Of a stretch of 9,821 nt of DNA, positions 1 to 6,947 are shown piece by piece. The notes under the pieces are model-generated. The model was not told where the DNA came from. It did no database searches and saw nothing but the letters and a program-made list of their open reading frames with translations. A program made the translations under genes and the position numbers. Position 1 is the stretch's first letter. The number at the start of each line of letters is the position of its first letter. Origin of the DNA: CANLBN01 sp047634655 (GTDB taxonomy: Bacteria; Pseudomonadota; Gammaproteobacteria; Pseudomonadales; Cellvibrionaceae); the NCBI GenBank assembly GCA_047634655.1, contig JBLIHY010000079.1, positions 1 to 9,821 on the forward strand, given 5' to 3'.

Positions 1-360
1 AACCTTTAAACCATCGGCCCGCAGCCCCAAGCCCTCCGAACCGTAAAAACACATAGGGCGTATATAAGCGCTGTTTAAATGGTTTTCGGTGATGGCCATT
101 TTTTGTGCTTGGTTGAGGGTTTCCCGGCCATAGGGAATGGACATGTTCAATATCTTTGCGGAATTGAACAGGCGATCGGTGTGGTCTTGTAAACGGAAAA
201 TAGCCGCCCCCTGATCGGTTTGATAGGCGCGCACACCCTCAAATACTCCCATGCCATAATGCAAAGTGTGGGTGAGTACGTGAACTTTGGCTTCTCGCCA
301 GGGAACAAATTCACCGTCCAACCAGATAGCGCCATCGCGATCGGCAAACGTTGTGTTCAT
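1..360 (-). CDS. ilvE: Branched-chain amino acid aminotransferase IlvE, N-terminal 120 residues (runs off the window)
   Basis: PLP-dependent class IV aminotransferase that interconverts valine, leucine and isoleucine with their 2-oxo acids, using glutamate/2-oxoglutarate in the cytoplasm. The 120 visible codons show family landmarks in order: a D-G-x-x-W-L-D-G-E-F start region at residues 9-18, the HYGMGVFEGVRAY block at 34-46, FRLQDHTDRLF at 56-66 and YIRPMCFYGSEGLGL at 99-113. The catalytic lysine and C-terminal half (about 190 more residues in the usual ~307-residue protein) lie beyond position 1. The ATG is preceded by GGAG eight bases upstream (plus-strand 369-372), which supports this start. 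It lies 70 bp downstream of glnE on the same strand, the gene order known in Pseudomonas, so the two may be co-transcribed. No terminator is obvious between them. Confidence 0.96.
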   Translation of the reverse strand, partial: MNTTFADRDGAIWLDGEFVPWREAKVHVLTHTLHYGMGVFEGVRAYQTDQGAAIFRLQDHTDRLFNSAKILNMSIPYGRETLNQAQKMAITENHLNSAYIRPMCFYGSEGLGLRADGLKV

Positions 361-430
361 GTTTAATTCTCCGTTGAAGTTTTCGACGCCCTCTGTAGGT
401 AGCTCATTCTTTATTGAAGTTATGAAGCTC

Positions 431-3409
431 TTAATCCAGTAGGTATTGGTGCCAAATATCGGTCACCCACTTGCGCTCTTCCACAAACAATTCATTACTA
501 ATGAAATCAGAGTTTTCCTGTTGGAGTGCGAGTTGGTGTTTGTATTTACGGTAGGATTGATAAATTGTATTTAGTCTTTCGCTTTGCTGGGTTTGTATAA
601 AACCTTTGTAACGCAAGCTATCCAATATCCGGATATTGTCAGTCCACTTGGCCAGATCGGGGTCTTGGTGACTCCAAGCCAATACCGCATATTGAACCAT
701 AAATTCAATATCGACGATACCTCCCGGATCTTGCTTAATATTAAATTTCCCTGACCGATCTTTAGCGCGGATTTTCTCGGCCCCGCTTCCGAGCTGTTGG
801 CGCATTTTATCGCGCATCGCGACAACGGCTTTTCTGAGTTTGGGCAAGTTCCTCTTTTTGCAGAGTACCTCTTGGCGAATACGATTAAACGCCATTGCTA
901 AATCAAAGCTCCCGGTAACGGGGCGAGCGCGAACCAGAGCTTGGTGTTCCCAGGTCCAGGCATCTTGGTCCTGATAGCGCTGAAAGGATTTTAGGGAGGT
1001 TACCAGTAGGCCGGATTTTCCCGAGGGACGAAGGCGCATATCGACCTTGTAGAGTGGTCCGGATAGCGTATGGGTGTTAAGAATATGAATTATCTTTTGA
1101 CCCAGGCGGGTGTAGTAAGTTTGTGCATCCAGTGGCCGTTCGCCGTCGGTAATACTCTGTGGATCCTCGCGGTAAATAAATACCAAATCCAAATCCGAGC
1201 TGTAATTCATTTCAATACCGCCCAGCTTCCCGTAACCAACGATGAGGAACTGAGGGGTCTCATCTATAGCGCCCTCGGGATAACCGTGATGAGCAGTGAT
1301 GTCTCTCATCGCCAATTCCAATACTTGTTCGAGAACAGTCTCCGCGGTAAAAGTCAGGTAATCGCTGACTTTCATCAAAGGCAGGCCACCGGTAATTTCA
1401 CAGGCCGCCACCTTCAGGCTGTGCGCCAATCGGAAATATCGAAGTGTTTCCATATGCGCTTCACGGTCTTCGGCATCGAGCAATAAACGTTGACGCAGTT
1501 CATCTCGTAGTACGTTTCGTTCCGGCAGTGAAAGCAGGCTTTGCGGATAGAGTAATTCCTCCAGCAGGGATGGCATCTGCTTTAGCGTTTCCGTTACCCA
1601 GGTGCTGGCTGCCAAAAGTTTTACTAACAGCTTTAGAATGTCCGGATTTTCCAGCATCAATAGTAGGTAACTGGTGCGATTAACGGTCGCCTCCAGCCAG
1701 GAAAACACGCGGGGGAGAGCTTCCTCTATGCGGTCGTCGTTTGTCGAGTGTTGTTTTACGTAATTCGCTAGTGCCTGCATTAGAATGGGCACAACCTTAT
1801 CGAGATTTTGCCGCGCCTCGGGCGATAAGTTGAGAACGTTGCGTGATTGCCGTAAGGCGGCTACGACGGCACAATCTTCTGCTGCTGTCTTAAAGCCTCT
1901 CGCTGATAGGAAGTCGCCCTGATCATCCGGATGCATCCAGAATTTTTGCCACTGCGGCGATATATTGGTTTGGTTCGGATGCCGCTCTTCCGGCTCGGCG
2001 ACAATACGTCTGAACTCGGCAATGACTCTCTCACGGTGAATTTGCAGTTGCCGGTAAAAGTCGGACCAGGAGTCGAAATCAAGGGTCCAGGCTAAACGCT
2101 CCCGGGACAAATCATCGCTCGGCAACATTTGCGTTTGTGCATCGGCAAAAGCTTGAATAGCGTGTTCTGCATTGCGTAAAAAAATATAGGCATCGCTCAG
2201 GTGCTGTACGGTATTTTTCTCCAGATATCCCAATAATTGCAGTTGCGTTAGCGTTTTCAGAAGGTTTTTTTCCTGGAGCTGCCGGTTGTGACCACCGTGA
2301 ATCAACTGAAAGCATTGAGCAATAAATTCAATTTCACGGATACCGCCGGCACCCAGTTTGAGGTCCTCCTCTAAACCTTTGCGTTTGACTTCCTGGGTCA
2401 TCAGAGCTTTCAGCTTACGCATGGACTTCATAATGAAAAAGTCGACATAGTTTCGATAGACAAAAGGCTGCAGGATTTTGTGAAGCGTTTCGCTGGCCTC
2501 TCGCCGCGAGATCATTGATTGATGGTGGTCGGCAAGTTTAGTGCAAGCAATGACACGAGCTTTAACGGCGGCAAAGCGTTCCCAGTCTCGGCCCTGGGTT
2601 TCGTAGTAGTTTTGCAGTGCATTGAAATTACTGGTTAACGCCCCGCTCTGGCCGTACGGGCGAAGGCGCATATCCACCCGAAATACAAAACCGTCGATGG
2701 TAATTTCGTGCAGTGTTTTTATTAAACATTGCCCGAGTTTGGTGAAAAATTGCTGATTATCGATAGTCTTGTGTGGATGGTTAGTCGTTCCCGCCTCCGG
2801 GAAGACAAAGATTAAGTCAATGTCCGAAGAGACATTTAACTCCGAGCCCCCCAACTTACCCATACCAATAACCAACATAGGTTGTATTTGACCGCTGTCT
2901 TTACCCATCGGCAGACCATGTTTCTCAATGAGCTGGCGATAGTGATAATCCAAAGCCCGCTGTACAAAAGCTTCGGCCATGGCGGTCATCGCTCGAATCA
3001 CTTCGTCTAAATCTGCAAGGCCGTTTAAATCTCGCCAATACAAAATAGTTATGAGGCGATTGCGAAGTTGGCGTAAAACCTTGCTGAACTCGCCAGGACT
3101 GAGGGAATCGCAACAGGCTTCAGTCGCATCGATAATTTTTGTTCGCGTCAGACGGTGGTAGGGCGCATCTACTAGCAGAGTTTGAAATAGCAGGTCTGGA
3201 TTGCGCAAACAGGATTCCAGCAAATATTCACTACCTAGCAAGGCTTTGGTAAGCTGGATGGCAAGCATCGGAGTTTGTTCTAAACATTGGCCCAGATTTT
3301 CGCGTTCGGTTTCACTGAGGCCCTCTTCAAATTTTTTGAGCGTTTTTAATCCCCATTCTTGTAGCGTTTGGGGAATCTGCGGCGCAGAAAAATTACGGGA
3401 AATGGACAT
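431..3409 (-). CDS. glnE: Bifunctional glutamine synthetase adenylyltransferase / adenylyl-removing enzyme GlnE
   Basis: GlnE adds AMP to glutamine synthetase (GlnA) when nitrogen is plentiful and removes it when nitrogen is scarce; PII protein and glutamine switch it between activities. The 992-residue product is full length (E. coli about 946, Pseudomonas about 980). It has the expected duplicated nucleotidyltransferase architecture. The N-terminal (de-adenylylation) domain carries G-M-G-K-L-G-G-S-E at about residues 182-190 and metal-binding D196/D198 in SSDIDLIF. The C-terminal (adenylylation) domain carries GYGKLGGIEMNYSSDLDLVF with D739/D741. Each domain is followed by a VDMRLRP-G-SG-L segment and a GGI-x-x-IEF segment, as usual for the family. 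The frame is uninterrupted, in contrast to the pseudogenes next door. The start has only a weak Shine-Dalgarno, but no better in-frame upstream start exists because a TAA lies just upstream in a neighbouring frame. ilvE follows downstream. Confidence 0.98.
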   Translation of the reverse strand: MSISRNFSAPQIPQTLQEWGLKTLKKFEEGLSETERENLGQCLEQTPMLAIQLTKALLGSEYLLESCLRNPDLLFQTLLVDAPYHRLTRTKIIDATEACCDSLSPGEFSKVLRQLRNRLITILYWRDLNGLADLDEVIRAMTAMAEAFVQRALDYHYRQLIEKHGLPMGKDSGQIQPMLVIGMGKLGGSELNVSSDIDLIFVFPEAGTTNHPHKTIDNQQFFTKLGQCLIKTLHEITIDGFVFRVDMRLRPYGQSGALTSNFNALQNYYETQGRDWERFAAVKARVIACTKLADHHQSMISRREASETLHKILQPFVYRNYVDFFIMKSMRKLKALMTQEVKRKGLEEDLKLGAGGIREIEFIAQCFQLIHGGHNRQLQEKNLLKTLTQLQLLGYLEKNTVQHLSDAYIFLRNAEHAIQAFADAQTQMLPSDDLSRERLAWTLDFDSWSDFYRQLQIHRERVIAEFRRIVAEPEERHPNQTNISPQWQKFWMHPDDQGDFLSARGFKTAAEDCAVVAALRQSRNVLNLSPEARQNLDKVVPILMQALANYVKQHSTNDDRIEEALPRVFSWLEATVNRTSYLLLMLENPDILKLLVKLLAASTWVTETLKQMPSLLEELLYPQSLLSLPERNVLRDELRQRLLLDAEDREAHMETLRYFRLAHSLKVAACEITGGLPLMKVSDYLTFTAETVLEQVLELAMRDITAHHGYPEGAIDETPQFLIVGYGKLGGIEMNYSSDLDLVFIYREDPQSITDGERPLDAQTYYTRLGQKIIHILNTHTLSGPLYKVDMRLRPSGKSGLLVTSLKSFQRYQDQDAWTWEHQALVRARPVTGSFDLAMAFNRIRQEVLCKKRNLPKLRKAVVAMRDKMRQQLGSGAEKIRAKDRSGKFNIKQDPGGIVDIEFMVQYAVLAWSHQDPDLAKWTDNIRILDSLRYKGFIQTQQSERLNTIYQSYRKYKHQLALQQENSDFISNELFVEERKWVTDIWHQYLLD

Positions 3410-3451
3410 AGACTTACATCATTGCATTGAGCGTTTTTTATTAATATGCGA

Positions 3452-3498
3452 CTTTTGCACGAATGATCTTTTTAAACAATGGATCATTTTTGCAAAAG
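3452..3498. repeat. Imperfect 17-bp inverted repeat upstream of glnE
   Basis: The arms at 3452-3468 (CTTTTGCACGAATGATC) and 3482-3498 (GATCATTTTTGCAAAAG) are complementary at 15 of 17 positions around a 13-nt A/T-rich spacer. The repeat lies 43 bp upstream of the glnE start codon, within its likely promoter or leader. It has no U-tract typical of an intrinsic terminator, so an operator or leader hairpin is as likely. I do not recognise a known regulator site. The rest of 3410-3588 holds no gene. Confidence 0.55.
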
Positions 3499-3588
3499 CC
3501 TCGGTATAAAAAGTAAAGTCTGTAACGCTCGCTGGCGCTTTGTATTCTAAAAATTAATCAGCACTTTCTTAACACGAGACTCACGGTC

Positions 3589-4095
3589 ATGACTCGTCGC
3601 GATGATTCCCGGAAAACCACTCAAGATATCATCTCTCCCGATCTGCGTATGCGCTATCGCCCGCAATAGGGACCCCGCCAGGGCGAAGATATCGAATTGC
3701 CACTGAAGAGTTGGTTATGGGCAACTTTACCGGCCACAGCGAGCAAAGCCCGCTGGCTGAACGCGAAGCGGTCAACATCACGCCGGAAACCTTTAACGAG
3801 GTGATGGCAGCGGCGAACATTGCGGTTACGTTATCGGGCAAGCCACCTCGAATCGCTCAACATTCGCTCGATAGAAGATTTTCACCCCGATCGCCTTATC
3901 CAACAATTACCCAATATCCAGTGCTATCTGCGCATCAAAAAACGCTTGACCCAGTTAAAAAGCCGCCTACTCAATAAACAGCAGCGCGCAGTTATCGCCC
4001 AGGTATTGCAAAGGGATCTGAATGAACTCATTGACGTTGAGCTATGCGCAAAGGACGAAAAAGATAAGAGCCATGGCAACGCTAACCCCTCTTGA
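3589..4095 (+). pseudogene. Degraded tssB-like (VipA/ImpB) type VI secretion sheath gene
   Basis: TssB pairs with TssC to build the contractile sheath of the type VI secretion system in the cytoplasm. Similarity is spread over three frames. An opening segment starts at ATG 3589 and meets a TAG at 3667-3669, continuing in frame to a G-E-D-I-E-L-P stretch. After a shift near 3705 the next frame reads ELVMGNFTGH then E-R-E-A-V-N-I-x-x-E-T-F-N-E-V-M, matching the TssB 'MGDFTG ... ERKFVNID-DNF-EVM' core. After another shift near 3830 the frame reads SLNIRSIEDFHPDRLIQQLP followed by a basic helix, matching the TssB C-terminal 'L-F-SLDDFHPD-I--QVP-L--L' block. The overall length of about 170 codons matches the family. 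At least one nonsense mutation and two frameshifts make it non-functional. No other tss gene can be named in the window. Confidence 0.72.
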
Positions 4096-4724
4096 GACTA
4101 TGGATGCCAGCTATCTGCTTCATGCTGAGGCGGATGTTTCCCGCCTCAGCGATACACAATTGCTGCGCCCAACTCCCTTGATGATGTCCGTCGGCGCTTG
4201 CGCCAGGGATTATTGTTGTAATACGATTCCCACCCGCAGCGACCCTGTGTGGTTTATTTTCGCGGTCAACATTATCTCAATCTGGCTGCCTAGGGATCTG
4301 CGGAGACCAAAGCCATTGAGCACTTGCAACGGCGTTTTTATTTTATTCACCTGGAGCGCCACGAACCGCCGGTGGCTGTGCGTCACGGTGGCCTAAAACG
4401 TCAGTACTACAATCAACCCGACGCCGAACCACAAGCCTATCCCGCACCTTTGCCGGCAACGATATGGATCAGCGGCCCTCTCCTAACACGGCGGTAAATT
4501 TTTGGATTCGCCCGTTTTTCTATACCCGCGATGAAGCGGGCAATCACGTCCCCGTAGCCGATTTACCCTATCGCTTGACCCACGGCACCACTAGCGCTGT
4601 CTTTGCCGAAGGCCGCCTCTCTTGGGAGGGTTTTCAGCAAAATTCTGACTTTATGGTTTACTACGGCGAGACGGAGAACAGCGAGCACCCTCGATCGACC
4701 CCGTTAGCATTTATCAAGCACTAG
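4073..4724 (+). pseudogene. Unidentified decayed gene next to the tssB relic
   Basis: I do not recognise the product. A plausible coding trail passes through all three frames. ATG 4073 opens MATLTPLETMDASYLLHAE in one frame. From about 4175 a second frame gives A-A-P-N-S-L-D-D-V-R-R-R-L-R-Q-G, then YFRGQHYLNLAA and AIEHLQRRFYFIHLERHEPP, with TAA and TAG stops inside. From 4464 a third frame reads cleanly for 86 codons with FWIRPFFYTRDEAGNHVPVA, then DLPYRLTHGTTSAVFAEGRL. That last part looks like a small beta-rich 'D-x-x-G-x-x-V-x-x-L-P-Y-x-L' module of the sort seen in secreted or phage-tail-associated proteins. Position just after tssB suggests a T6SS component or cargo, but that is inference. 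The 3' end is cut near 4695, where a TPR-like frame begins. Confidence 0.4.
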
Positions 4725-4892
4725 CGATTAATGAAAAAATGAATTACCCGGAAGGTGTGGCCCAAAATTATCATAATTTCGAATATGTTTACTTAGAGTG
4801 AGGAAACTTAGTTGATGCAAAATCTATGTTAAAAAAGCTTTGTCTATCTATAGAAAAATTCAATCTCCAACAGAAAAAAAAGTGGAGGTAGT
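4697..4892 (+). pseudogene. TPR-repeat gene fragment
   Basis: From about 4697 a different frame reads V-S-I-Y-Q-A-L-A-I-N-E-K, then MNYPEGVAQNYHNFEYVYLE, a TGA at 4799-4801, and GNLVDAKSMLKKLCLSIEKF. This is the spacing of tetratricopeptide (TPR_12-type) repeats: 'ALAINEK ... EG-A--Y-NLG-VY---G-L--A---K-L-I--'. At least one repeat and the flanks of two more can be seen. After an A8 run at 4875-4882 the sense reading moves to another frame and soon stops. No start codon or rest of a gene is present, so this is a scrap of a larger repeat protein of unknown role. It overlaps the end of the preceding decayed ORF, marking a deletion or rearrangement junction near 4695. Confidence 0.5.
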
Positions 4893-5042
4893 TTTGCAAA
4901 AATTAGATCTTAGCTAAGGTGCTATCGAGCTGCAAAAAAAATAGTGATTCACTGCTGTCTCGTTAACGAGAAGAAAAGCCGGTCTTTAATTACCCTATGA
5001 TTTATACTTTTTTCACCACAAAACTTTATAAATACAGGATGA

Positions 5043-5490
5043 AATAGACCGCATAATACAGTCTTTTCACAAATACTAAAATTAGTGCCGAGACATGAAT
5101 TTTAAACCCTTGCAAAGCTCCACCATTCCGGCCGTAGCTTTTGTACGGCACCCCGGTGGTCTCAGTTTGTATCGCTAACCATCGCTCAACTCTCTGGCCG
5201 CAACAGCTTGCGTGACATCGTGGATAACCTATCCGCACAAGCCCATCGTCTTTACCCTTTAAGCAGCGCCAAACTGTCACGTTCTAATTTATCGCGGATC
5301 AATGAAGACAAACCCTACTCACTGTACGAAGCGTTATTTGGAAAGCTGCTGACTCGTTGTCAGAAAGTCGTCCCAAGGCACAATTTCCGCTTTAAGAATC
5401 CACTGTATTCACTGGATGCCTCTACCATTGATTTGTGTCTGTCGATGTTTCTTTGGGCTGATTTTGCACCGCTAAAGGTGCGATCAAACC
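5043..5490 (+). pseudogene. IS4-family transposase, 5' part only
   Basis: This is the N-terminal part of a DDE transposase. One frame from about 5043 reads H-N-T-V-F-S-Q-I-L-K-L-V-P-R-H-E-F, a TAA at 5103-5105, then HHSGRSFCTAPRWSQFVSLT, IAQLSGRNSLRDIVDNLSAQ, SNLSRINEDKPYSLYEALFG and YSLDASTIDLCLSMFLWADF. The last block holds the first catalytic Asp of the DDE triad (LDAS/STID). The normal start codon is missing, a frameshift lies near 5470 (T-A-K-G-A-I-K continues in the next frame), and similarity ends abruptly near 5490. More than half of the transposase, including the second Asp and Glu, is absent. It differs from the IS4-type relic at 7615-8147: they preserve opposite ends and probably come from different subgroups. 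Region 4893-5042 upstream is A/T-rich with no gene I can support. Confidence 0.85.
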
Positions 5491-5767
5491 ATTGATTTTT
5501 AGATTTCTCTGGGGATGCCTCGGATTCCCTGACTGTAAGCAAATGTTCCCAGACAAGTGTGGAAAACCCGATGCCGAGATGAAAGAAAAGCCAAAAGCGG
5601 CCGTTTTCGACGAATTCAAATGTGGGGAATGTGAAAGCCCATTGATCAAAGGTCCACCAAAAAAAGGTAAGGGATTCTGGTGGGGCGTTAGTGGTTTTCC
5701 AGCCTGCAAGCAAAGTTATTTTGGTAATAATGGAGTTCTAAAGTATCCTGACGAACGATATCTTTAG
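5491..5767 (+). pseudogene. Topoisomerase-type C4 zinc-finger tail, 5'-truncated
   Basis: The open frame reads FLWGCLGFPDCKQMFPDKCG near its start and CGECESPLI, then GKGFWWGVSGFPACKQSYFG, near its end. These are two copies of the zf-C4_Topoisom module (C-x2-C ... WGCSGFP-C) found at the C-terminus of bacterial type IA DNA topoisomerases and in small stand-alone DNA-binding proteins. The first finger lacks its leading Cys pair because the frame begins at the IS4 junction near 5490. The second finger has Val where the third Cys belongs (W-G-V-S-G-F-P), so it would lack a zinc ligand. The only start is a TTG at 5492 with no ribosome site. Most likely it is the surviving tail of a gene cut by the insertion sequence; a translated fusion is possible but unsupported. 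Confidence 0.65.
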
Positions 5768-5817
5768 AGGGAGGTTCTCAGCCCTATTTACATTAGCAAC
5801 TTTGACGGAGCAGTAAA

Positions 5818-6186
5818 ATGAAAGTTATTCGATGGGTTTTGGGACAAATTATTTTAGTTCTAGATTTCCTTACTTCGCCCAAAGCCGTGGTCAGAGATAC
5901 AGCTGCGCAAAAAGCCATTGATGATGTGACCGCAACCATGTCGATATATCAGTTTAAGGCCTGCCCTTTTTGCGTCAAAGTTCGCCGTCAATTAAAGCGC
6001 CATGGGCTCAATATTGAGTTGCGCGATGCTAAAAATGATGCCGATCTTAAAGCAGAATTAGTGCGCGAAGGGGGCCGATACAAAGTGCCCTGCCTAAGAA
6101 TAGAAAAATCTGATAAATCCGTGGAATGGCTCTATGAGTCCAACGATATTATCGCCTACCTAAAAAACCGGTTTAATCTAGCGTAG
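5818..6186 (+). CDS. Glutaredoxin-family protein with N-terminal membrane anchor
   Basis: A thiol-disulfide oxidoreductase of the glutaredoxin fold, expected to reduce disulfides or glutathionylated thiols using glutathione. The 122-residue product starts with a hydrophobic helix at about residues 5-18 (WVLGQIILVLDFL), likely a signal anchor. The glutaredoxin domain begins near residue 42. It shows the active-site C-P-F-C at 49-52 in the Y-x-F-K-A-C-P-F-C-V-K-V-R-R context, the TVP-like cis-proline loop as KVPCL at 89-93 (Pro91), and the C-terminal glutathione-binding stretch YESNDIIAYL at 106-115. The ATG at 5818 has a GGAG seven bases upstream (5807-5810). Which side of the membrane the domain faces cannot be told; the absence of a cleavable signal and Arg5 before the helix leave both options open. 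It is intact although flanked by pseudogenes. Confidence 0.88.
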   Translation: MKVIRWVLGQIILVLDFLTSPKAVVRDTAAQKAIDDVTATMSIYQFKACPFCVKVRRQLKRHGLNIELRDAKNDADLKAELVREGGRYKVPCLRIEKSDKSVEWLYESNDIIAYLKNRFNLA

Positions 6187-6188
6187 AC

Positions 6189-6388
6189 GCTCAACGACGA
6201 GTCTTTATGTTGTGCGTTCCGCCGCGAGCTTTCCGTTGATTGAGAAAAATGGCAAATACTGGGAAAAGTTGATGAGCAGCGCGTTTTTCTACGGATCAAA
6301 AAAACGCGCTGCTGAAGGCTACGGTTTGGCGGGCCTTGCGCAAGATTATGCAATATTTTGGGGGATGGTCGATAAACCCTCGTATTGA
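6189..6388 (+). other. Unassigned open frame, possible gene remnant
   Basis: About 66 codons run without a stop to TGA 6386-6388 in a frame different from the glutaredoxin gene just upstream. Compositionally it looks protein-like: FPLIEKNGKYWEKLMSSAFF, then KKRAAEGYGLAGLAQDYAIF. There is no good ATG or ribosome site and I recognise no family. The perfect inverted repeat at 6275-6313 falls inside this frame, which argues either that the frame is incidental or that it is a dead gene. This is the gap between the two convergent genes, and I see nothing else in it. Confidence 0.25.
6275..6313. repeat. Perfect 14-bp inverted repeat between convergent genes
   Basis: The arms AGCAGCGCGTTTTT (6275-6288) and AAAAACGCGCTGCT (6300-6313) are exactly complementary with an 11-nt loop. 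The element lies 88 bp after the glutaredoxin stop and 83 bp after the yebG stop on the other strand, so it would form a strong hairpin in both convergent transcripts. The placement suits a bidirectional transcription stop. However, the A/T pairs sit at the loop side and there is no U-run after the stem on either strand, so a classic intrinsic terminator is not supported. Confidence 0.6.
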
Positions 6389-6396
6389 GGATTAAT

Positions 6397-6699
6397 CTAG
6401 CTTGATGCACCTGCTGCAATAGAGGTCACAATAGTGTCACTAGTTTTCGTCTCCTCTTTTTTTACATCAAGCAAGGCTTCAGGCTTACCTTTACAAGCTT
6501 TAGCTAAATTTTCACGGTGCTTTGATAACAGTATGCCGATGGCTTCACTGTGCTTTTCGTCAACACCGTCAATATTTGATTCAATTAGCGCGGTGATGTT
6601 TTCCGCCAGTTCAAGCATCTTGTCGTGCTCTTCCGCATCTTTTTTATTTGCAAACATACTATTATCCCGATCACACTTCCAAACGGCTATGACTGCCAT
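6397..6699 (-). CDS. yebG: YebG-family SOS-induced protein
   Basis: A small protein of the YebG family (PF07130), which in E. coli is induced by DNA damage under LexA control; its molecular role is not settled. The 100-residue product shares the family plan: a short beta-rich start (MAVIAVWKCDRDNSMFANKK, comparable to the E. coli start with its M-x-F-x-x-K-K-E-A segment), D-A-E-E-H-D-K-M-L-E at 21-30 matching 'EADAYDKMLD', a helical middle, and a low-complexity Lys/Glu/Ser/Ala tail. The ATG has GAGG six to seven bases upstream (in TTGAGGTAATAGT). A canonical LexA box ends 21 bp before the start codon, and a TTGACA -35 sits just upstream of the box. The gene is intact and monocistronic, convergent with the glutaredoxin gene. 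Confidence 0.87.
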   Translation of the reverse strand: MAVIAVWKCDRDNSMFANKKDAEEHDKMLELAENITALIESNIDGVDEKHSEAIGILLSKHRENLAKACKGKPEALLDVKKEETKTSDTIVTSIAAGASS

Positions 6700-6709
6700 A
6701 CTATTACCT

Positions 6710-6745
6710 CAACTAAGTACTGTTTTTATATACAGTACTTAGTTG
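6710..6745. promoter_or_regulatory. LexA (SOS) box inside a 36-bp perfect palindrome
   Basis: CTG at 6720-6722 and CAG at 6733-6735 are separated by exactly 10 bases (TTTTTATATA), the CTG-N10-CAG pattern of gammaproteobacterial LexA operators. The dyad extends well beyond the box: arms CAACTAAGTACTGT (6710-6723) and ACAGTACTTAGTTG (6732-6745) pair at all 14 positions around 8 bases. It lies between the yebG -35 element and start codon, so LexA bound here would block transcription until DNA damage. Confidence 0.88.
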
Positions 6746-6760
6746 AGGGTGTTATGTCAA
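6732..6760 (-). promoter_or_regulatory. Probable sigma-70 promoter of yebG
   Basis: On the minus strand a perfect -35 TTGACA (plus 6755-6760) is followed after 17 bases by TACTGT (plus 6732-6737), a weak -10 that overlaps the left half of the LexA box, as in other SOS promoters. The match is read directly from sequence; the transcription start is not known. Confidence 0.6.
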
Positions 6761-6947
6761 TTTTTAATCTATGCTGGAGAGTTGTTAGGGAATAGCTTCA
6801 TCACTATAGAACGTACGGGCGTCAAGATTGCGGAAAATTTAAGCTTGATGTGACAAACATTACCGGCGAGCCAATGAAAAAGCGTGTTTAACGGTTTCTG
6901 GATAAAAATTAGTAGCTTTTCATCAGCGTCTAAGTTGAACAAAATAG
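6761..6947. other. Intergenic stretch without a supported gene
   Basis: Stops occur in all frames. A short minus-strand run (about 6780-6835) spells N-L-D-A-R-T-F-Y-S-D-E-A-I-P between stops, possibly a scrap of a protein gene, but it is too short to assign. The missing N-terminal part of the glycosyltransferase that follows is not visible here. Confidence 0.4.

Noticed and set aside
571..3161. Several ORFs of 60-140 codons on both strands inside glnE
   Set aside because: They lie in other frames of a strongly supported gene and have no family resemblance or ribosome sites.
5360..5713. Minus-strand ORFs of 95-117 codons opposite the IS4/zinc-finger junction
   Set aside because: They are antisense to recognisable plus-strand domains and show no family features.
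6780..6835. Short minus-strand peptide run (N-L-D-A-R-T-F-Y-S-D-E-A-I-P) resembling part of a membrane protein
   Set aside because: It has fewer than 20 residues between stops; too short to assign.
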